Below the pieces are notes generated by a model that searched no databases, was not told the DNA's origin, and worked only from the letters and a program-made list of their open reading frames with translations. Shown piece by piece: positions 59,662 through 64,000 of a stretch of DNA of 64,000 nt. A program made the translations under genes and the position numbers. The stretch covers positions 67,217 through 131,216 of the forward strand of contig NZ_LT706952.1 of the NCBI RefSeq assembly GCF_900155525.1, read 5' to 3'. Source of the stretch: Mailhella massiliensis (GTDB lineage: Bacteria > Desulfobacterota > Desulfovibrionia > Desulfovibrionales > Desulfovibrionaceae). Every line of letters starts with the position of its first letter. Positions within the stretch are counted from its first letter, which is position 1.

Positions 59662-61191
59662 ATGGCCGGGAAGTATCGCAGAATAAGCCTGCATCGAGCC
59701 GTATTTTTGGCATGCCTGGTCATCGTGTTTTCTCTGTCGGTATCATTTCTGTATGTGTACGGTGCGTTCTACCGCATAGAAAACATTTCCGAACTGACGA
59801 AAAATCAATATCTTCCCCAGCTTATCGACAAGCAGAGAATTCTTGTCAATATCGAGACGCTGCGCCAGCAGCTGGAACTCATATACACTTCCGGCAGGTC
59901 GGACGTGGTGCGCAAGGCGCAGGTCGTGGCCCAGGCGCTCATGGCTGAGGCCGTTTTTGAGCAGAGCGCCGAGTTTCATGAGAAGGTGCTTCAGCTCCAG
60001 CCCGATATTTTCCTTCTTCTCGATTTGAAGGAAGGTATTCTTCAGGCCGAAAAGGAGCTGCACCGGGCGGAACTTCATCTGGAAAGAACGCTGGGGCGGC
60101 TTTCGGTACGGGCGGGGCGGGAGCTTGTCCTTCCTCCCCCGACCGAGTCCGGGAGCACCCGTTCCGGCGCCGTTTCGGAAGACGGGGAGTGGCCGTTTTT
60201 CGACGGACTCTGTGCGGAATCCTTTGAACCCGACTGCCGTGCGCTTCGTGAAGATCAGGAGTCGGTGTCGGCAAACAGGCGGAACATCCGCGAGCTGGAC
60301 GCGCGGGCCTTCGCCGTCAAAGAACGCCTGAAGGACGGTCTGAGCGCCCTGTCGGACTATGCGGTAACAAGAGAGATGCTGAAGATCTCTTCCGACATGA
60401 TGAATGTGGGGGCGACGGTTTCCCGTGTCCGCCTGCAGTTTGTTCTGATAGGAGGCGTCGCCTTCGGGCTGCTTCTGGGAATCTGCATTCTGATCAGGCA
60501 CAATATCCTGAAGCCCCTCCTCAGCATGGCGAATTTTCTGCGCGACCTGCGGCAGGGAAGAAAAACAGGGGAGCTGTCTCCGGCGAGGATCAGGGAAATC
60601 CAGCAGATCATGGACATGCTCCCGCTGCTGCGCAGCGCCATGGAACGGCTCAGTATGCGTACCAGCCTGCTTATGGAAGAGCGCGACGAATACGCCAGGC
60701 TTTCCCTGAAGGATGCGCTTACCGGCATAGGAAACCGCTGGGCGCTGGAGGAGAGAAAAAAGTCCGACATGCCCGGGCTTCCTCTGGCGGTCATCATGTT
60801 CGATATTGATTTTTTCAAGAAGTACAACGATGCGTTCGGGCATCTGGAAGGGGATCGATGCCTGCAACAGGTGGCGTCGGTTGCGAAAGGCAGCCTGCAC
60901 AGACATTCCGACGCCGTTTTCCGTTACGGTGGGGAGGAGTTCGTCGCGCTCGTTCCCGGCGCTGATCCCGAAGCGGCCGTGCTCATCGCCGGGAGAGTCC
61001 GGGAGAGCATTCGTGATGCGGGCATAGACAATCCCGGCGCTCCGGGCGGAGTGCTGACCGTCAGCGTGGGCGTGGCCTGCCGCTGCCTGGGGGAAACGAC
61101 GACGCTGGATGCGCTGATGGCGCAGGCGGACAAGGCTCTTTATTCTTCCAAAAGAAACGGACGCGACCGGGTGACCGTGTTTTCCGAATGA
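59662..61191 (+). CDS. Membrane diguanylate cyclase (GGDEF)
   Basis: A 509-aa protein: membrane segment 1 (about 13-34), a periplasmic helical sensor region (35-255), membrane segment 2 (about 258-279), a HAMP-like linker and a GGDEF domain (about 350-505) with the active-site GGEEF at about 423-427. The usual RxxD inhibitory site is not seen before GGEEF, so product feedback may be weak. It starts 7 bp after the solute-binding protein gene, which suggests a two-gene signalling unit making c-di-GMP. Confidence 0.9.
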   Translation: MAGKYRRISLHRAVFLACLVIVFSLSVSFLYVYGAFYRIENISELTKNQYLPQLIDKQRILVNIETLRQQLELIYTSGRSDVVRKAQVVAQALMAEAVFEQSAEFHEKVLQLQPDIFLLLDLKEGILQAEKELHRAELHLERTLGRLSVRAGRELVLPPPTESGSTRSGAVSEDGEWPFFDGLCAESFEPDCRALREDQESVSANRRNIRELDARAFAVKERLKDGLSALSDYAVTREMLKISSDMMNVGATVSRVRLQFVLIGGVAFGLLLGICILIRHNILKPLLSMANFLRDLRQGRKTGELSPARIREIQQIMDMLPLLRSAMERLSMRTSLLMEERDEYARLSLKDALTGIGNRWALEERKKSDMPGLPLAVIMFDIDFFKKYNDAFGHLEGDRCLQQVASVAKGSLHRHSDAVFRYGGEEFVALVPGADPEAAVLIAGRVRESIRDAGIDNPGAPGGVLTVSVGVACRCLGETTTLDALMAQADKALYSSKRNGRDRVTVFSE

Positions 61192-61756
61192 ACGCGGCCG
61201 GCGAATGTCGCCCGCCGGAAAGGATTTCTGCGCTGCCCTGTCTCCCGTGCGGACGGAGCCTTCGTTCATGCCGGCAGAAGGTACGGGCCGTCTTTTTTGG
61301 CGGTGCTTTGCAGGGGCGCTCCGAAGCAGCAGGCCGGGGGCGGCCTTGCTGTCGGCGCGGGCCACGGTGTTCAGCTCTTGCCCGTGCGGGCGGAACGGCG
61401 ATGCTGCGGCAGGCATTGTTTGCGGAATACCCGGCGTTTTTCCTCTGCTTCAGGTGCACGCTCCGCTTTTTTTGGGGGGGGGAGCACTCTTCGCGGCGCT
61501 TTCCGTACAGGTGCCTTTGCCGTAAGGCTTCAGCGTTCTTTCTGCTCTGGAAAGCCCGGGGCTTTCATACGTCGCCTTCTTCCCGGAAAGGGGCATCCGC
61601 GGCGGAGTCTCTTTTTCCGGCATACATGCCTTGCTGCCTGCGGGAACCGATGGGCATTCATGAAGGCGACCCGGGGATTTAACCCGGAAAGCCCCCGTCC
61701 TTTTCCGGGCGGGGGCTTTCTTTCGGCTCATGGCCGGTACGGAACGTGTTGCGGCG
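61192..61756. other. Intergenic region between convergent genes, with bidirectional terminator
   Basis: No gene is supported. A T7-G9 homopolymer block lies at 61467-61482. The hairpin at 61687-61720 (GAAAGCCCCCG and its exact complement) is flanked by T-runs and ends transcripts from both sides. Confidence 0.55.
61687..61725. terminator. Bidirectional terminator between the GGDEF and MscS genes
   Basis: GAAAGCCCCCG (61687-61697) and CGGGGGCTTTC (61710-61720) form an 11-bp perfect stem followed by TTTC on the plus strand. It lies between the convergent GGDEF and MscS genes; the minus-strand side also has a short T-run. Confidence 0.75.
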
Positions 61757-64000
61757 TTATGCCTTCACGCCGGTTTCGGGATTTTCCTCGTCCCTGCGCC
61801 GTTCTTCTCCGGCAAGAACGGGAGGAAGGGGAGTATCTTCATCGGTTTTCAGGTGCACGTCGAGCTGCGGGAAGGATATTTCTATGCCTTCCGCGGCAAA
61901 GGCCTCGTTGACCTTCACACGGATGTCGGAAGTCACGGAGGTGGCGTCGTTGTACTCGCGCACCCAGAAGCGCAGCACGAGATCCAGCGAGCTTGCCCCG
62001 AAGTTGGTGAAGAAGGCCGTGGGTTCGGGGTAGAAGAGCACCTTCTGATTTTCCCGGGCGATCTTCAGCATGAGGTCGAGGCAGTGGCGCACGTCGGAAC
62101 CGTAGGCCACGCCCACGGCTATTTCCTTGCGCACGCGGCGGTTGTTGTGCGTCCAGTTGGTGAAGGTGCCGTTCAGGAAGCTGGAATTGGGAATGAAGAT
62201 GATGGCGTTGTCGAAGGTTTCCACCATGGTGGAACGGATGTTGATTTTCTTCACCACGCCGGTGACGGCGCCCACTTCCACCACGTCGCCTTCGCGTATG
62301 GTCTGGCCGAAGATGACGGAAATGCCGCTCGTGAAGTTCTGTACCATGTTCTGGAGGCCGATACCGATACCCACGGAAAGGCCGCCGGCGATCATGGAGA
62401 GGCTGGAGAGATTGAAGCCCAGCGCCCTCAGGGCGTACAGGCCGAACAGCGCCCAGAGCAGGCATTTGTACACGGCCTGAATGGGGGCCAGCAGGGAAAC
62501 GGAGATGCGCGATATCTGCGTCTGCATACCGGCCATGAAGGTGTTGCCCACCGCAAGCAGGGCGCGGGTGAGGTAGAACGCGATGAAGATGCTGAGTATC
62601 TGCATGGCGTTCAGGGAAACGTCGCCGATGTTGAAGCCCAGCGTGGCCATGTGCTGGAGCAGGAAGTAGCCGCCGGGATAGGCCAGTATCCACACCATGG
62701 CCGCCATGACGGAGGCGAGCAGCACCACGGGCATGATGAGGGCCATGGCGAGGCTGGCCATGACGGCGATGGTGCCTTCCTTGGGCAGATAGGATTCAAT
62801 GAGGTGTTCCACCTTGAAGATGGACACGCAGAGCATGATGGTCACCGTAATGGAGGTGAAGCACATGCTGATGAGAATGGAAAGGCGCGAGAAGCCCAGC
62901 AGGCTGATGGTAAGCGTGATCCACAGCTGCACCGTATAGAGCCGCATGATGGCGCGGGGCAGGGGCTGGGCGGGCAGGGGAAGGCGGCGCGTCTTCCACA
63001 GATCCACGGCCTGCACGATGAACCACACCACGCAGATGAACAGGGGGAACGGGTCGAAGTTGAGCAGCACCATACCGATGATGAGCGGCGGGAACATGGG
63101 CCACAGCGGGGAAAGGCGCGGTCTTTCCGGGGTTTCGAACTCATACAGGTCCCAGGCAAGCAGCATCTGGCCCCAGCACAGGCACATGGTGCCGAGGGTG
63201 GCCACCATCTGGTAAAGCCTGCCGTCGCCCCATGCGGAAAGGTGTATGGAGATGCCGAGGGCTATCCAGATGGCGCTGTTGCGCATGATGCGGTTCACCC
63301 CGCCGTGCATCTGCTCGGGCAGTCTTCTGTGGGCGGTGCGCAGGAAGGCCATGCCGAGCAGCGCGAAGAAGAAGAGCGAGGTGCCGAAGCGCAGAAGCAC
63401 CGTGATCAGGGCGTCCATGGAGCTCGGCAGCTCCGTGGTGAGGCGCAGGGAATACAGTTCGCGCAGGGAACCCAGGTTGCGGAAGTCTCTGCCGAGGCCC
63501 ACCAGATCGTAGAGGTGGCCGGACGTCTGGAAGTAGTAGTTGTTCCAGAGCGTGGGCATGTCCTTCATGAGTTCGTCGACGCGCGCCTGCACCTCGTTTA
63601 TGAGTTCGAGGGCCGGGGCGATGATGGTGTCGTAGCTTTTCTGCAGCCTTGTGATGTTCCTGTCGGCCTCCTTGAGGCGCGAGGAAATCTTGCTGTCCAG
63701 GTCGCTCTGGCCGGAAAGGGACTTGTCGAGCAGCGCGAGGGACTGCTTTTCCTTTTCCAGATCCTTCTGGGTGTTCTGCAGGGGCAGAATGAGCGACTGG
63801 ATGCGGTCCTTGATGCGGTGCAGCCGTTCCGTGAGTACCGTGAGGTCGGAAGGCATGCTGCCCTGCACCTGGGAAAGGGCGTCGAGCTTCTGGAATTCCT
63901 GTTCCAGTTGGGAAATGCTCTGCTTGGTGCTCGCGGAAAGATCGGAGAGGCCGTCCTTCAGCGTCTGCGAATGTTCGATGATGCCCGCAAGCTGGGCGTT
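61757..64000 (-). CDS. Large MscS-type mechanosensitive channel, 5' end cut by window edge
   Basis: At least 747 codons, open to the right edge. The N-terminal part is a long coiled coil (Gln/Leu/Lys/Glu-rich), then about eight or more membrane segments, the MscS pore helix and beta domain (SLSMIAGGLSVGIGIGLQNMVQNFTSGI; IREGDVVEVGAVTGVVKKINIRST; IPNSSFLNGTFTNW) and an MscS C-terminal alpha/beta domain. This is the MscK/MscM-like class with extra membrane helices. Such channels release solutes on osmotic downshock. The true start is outside the window. Confidence 0.92.
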   Translation of the reverse strand, partial: NAQLAGIIEHSQTLKDGLSDLSASTKQSISQLEQEFQKLDALSQVQGSMPSDLTVLTERLHRIKDRIQSLILPLQNTQKDLEKEKQSLALLDKSLSGQSDLDSKISSRLKEADRNITRLQKSYDTIIAPALELINEVQARVDELMKDMPTLWNNYYFQTSGHLYDLVGLGRDFRNLGSLRELYSLRLTTELPSSMDALITVLLRFGTSLFFFALLGMAFLRTAHRRLPEQMHGGVNRIMRNSAIWIALGISIHLSAWGDGRLYQMVATLGTMCLCWGQMLLAWDLYEFETPERPRLSPLWPMFPPLIIGMVLLNFDPFPLFICVVWFIVQAVDLWKTRRLPLPAQPLPRAIMRLYTVQLWITLTISLLGFSRLSILISMCFTSITVTIMLCVSIFKVEHLIESYLPKEGTIAVMASLAMALIMPVVLLASVMAAMVWILAYPGGYFLLQHMATLGFNIGDVSLNAMQILSIFIAFYLTRALLAVGNTFMAGMQTQISRISVSLLAPIQAVYKCLLWALFGLYALRALGFNLSSLSMIAGGLSVGIGIGLQNMVQNFTSGISVIFGQTIREGDVVEVGAVTGVVKKINIRSTMVETFDNAIIFIPNSSFLNGTFTNWTHNNRRVRKEIAVGVAYGSDVRHCLDLMLKIARENQKVLFYPEPTAFFTNFGASSLDLVLRFWVREYNDATSVTSDIRVKVNEAFAAEGIEISFPQLDVHLKTDEDTPLPPVLAGEERRRDEENPETGVKA

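Noticed and set aside
61467-61482. T7-G9 homopolymer as a phase-variation tract
   Set aside because: It lies in non-coding DNA between convergent genes and not at a promoter or within a reading frame; possible sequencing-error site only.

Overview
The window reads as a piece of a moderately GC-rich deltaproteobacterial genome. A gut-type Desulfovibrionaceae member (Desulfovibrio/Bilophila-like) fits best: it has a group-2 (Kps) capsule locus, a periplasmic arylsulfotransferase-like protein, an AGCS amino-acid carrier, a periplasmic binding protein next to a GGDEF protein, and heavy mobile DNA. This taxonomic call is inference; no rRNA or universal marker gene is present.

Region 1 (1 to about 27,079) is the right part of a conjugative element carrying an I-type (Dot/Icm, IncI-like) type IVB secretion system. 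All its core genes lie on the minus strand and are mostly translationally coupled: HTH protein, DotH, DotG, IcmC, IcmD (interrupted), DotI, DotO, IcmX-like, DotA, IcmV-like, DotD, DotC, DotB, IcmT, a small protein, ArdC and topoisomerase III (cut by the left edge). A RelB/YafQ-type toxin-antitoxin pair sits on the opposite strand between icmX and dotA.

Region 2 (about 14,371 to 22,361) is an 8-kb integrative mobilizable element nested inside icmD. The gene halves rejoin in frame to about 129 aa across an 11-bp direct repeat. The element carries a P4-type integrase, an AlpA-like regulator, a MOBP relaxase with MobC and a recognisable oriT, a type II restriction-modification set (C5 methyltransferase, EVE-like protein, endonuclease) and a broken IS4-type transposase.

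Region 3 (27,062 to 39,733) is a second integrative mobilizable element, flanked by 18-bp direct repeats of a tRNA 3' end. It carries a related integrase and AlpA protein, a Toprim-primase/RecA-like helicase fusion, a MobV relaxase, a serine recombinase and a type III restriction-modification system. A perfect 23-bp inverted repeat brackets 92 bp between the recombinase and mod. That segment holds a sigma70-like promoter that currently points away from mod, which makes it a candidate invertible promoter switch. The mod target-recognition region is also an AT-rich island.

Region 4 (39,734 to 64,000) is chromosome: an exported beta-propeller-like protein; a capsule operon headed by a recombinase-fold protein lacking catalytic residues, then a lipoprotein, KpsM, KpsT, KpsE and KpsD; a very AT-rich capsule-specific cassette (two glycosyltransferases and a hydrolase-like protein) whose left junction falls inside a glycosyltransferase ORF; UDP-glucose dehydrogenase; an AGCS symporter; tRNA-Gly(GCC); an arylsulfotransferase-like protein; an N-acetylmuramoyl-L-alanine amidase; a solute-binding protein and a diguanylate cyclase; and a large MscS-type channel cut by the right edge.

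The main theme is stacked mobile DNA: three elements in 40 kb, two restriction-modification systems, an antirestriction protein, and two loci (mod and capsule) that look built for rapid variation.
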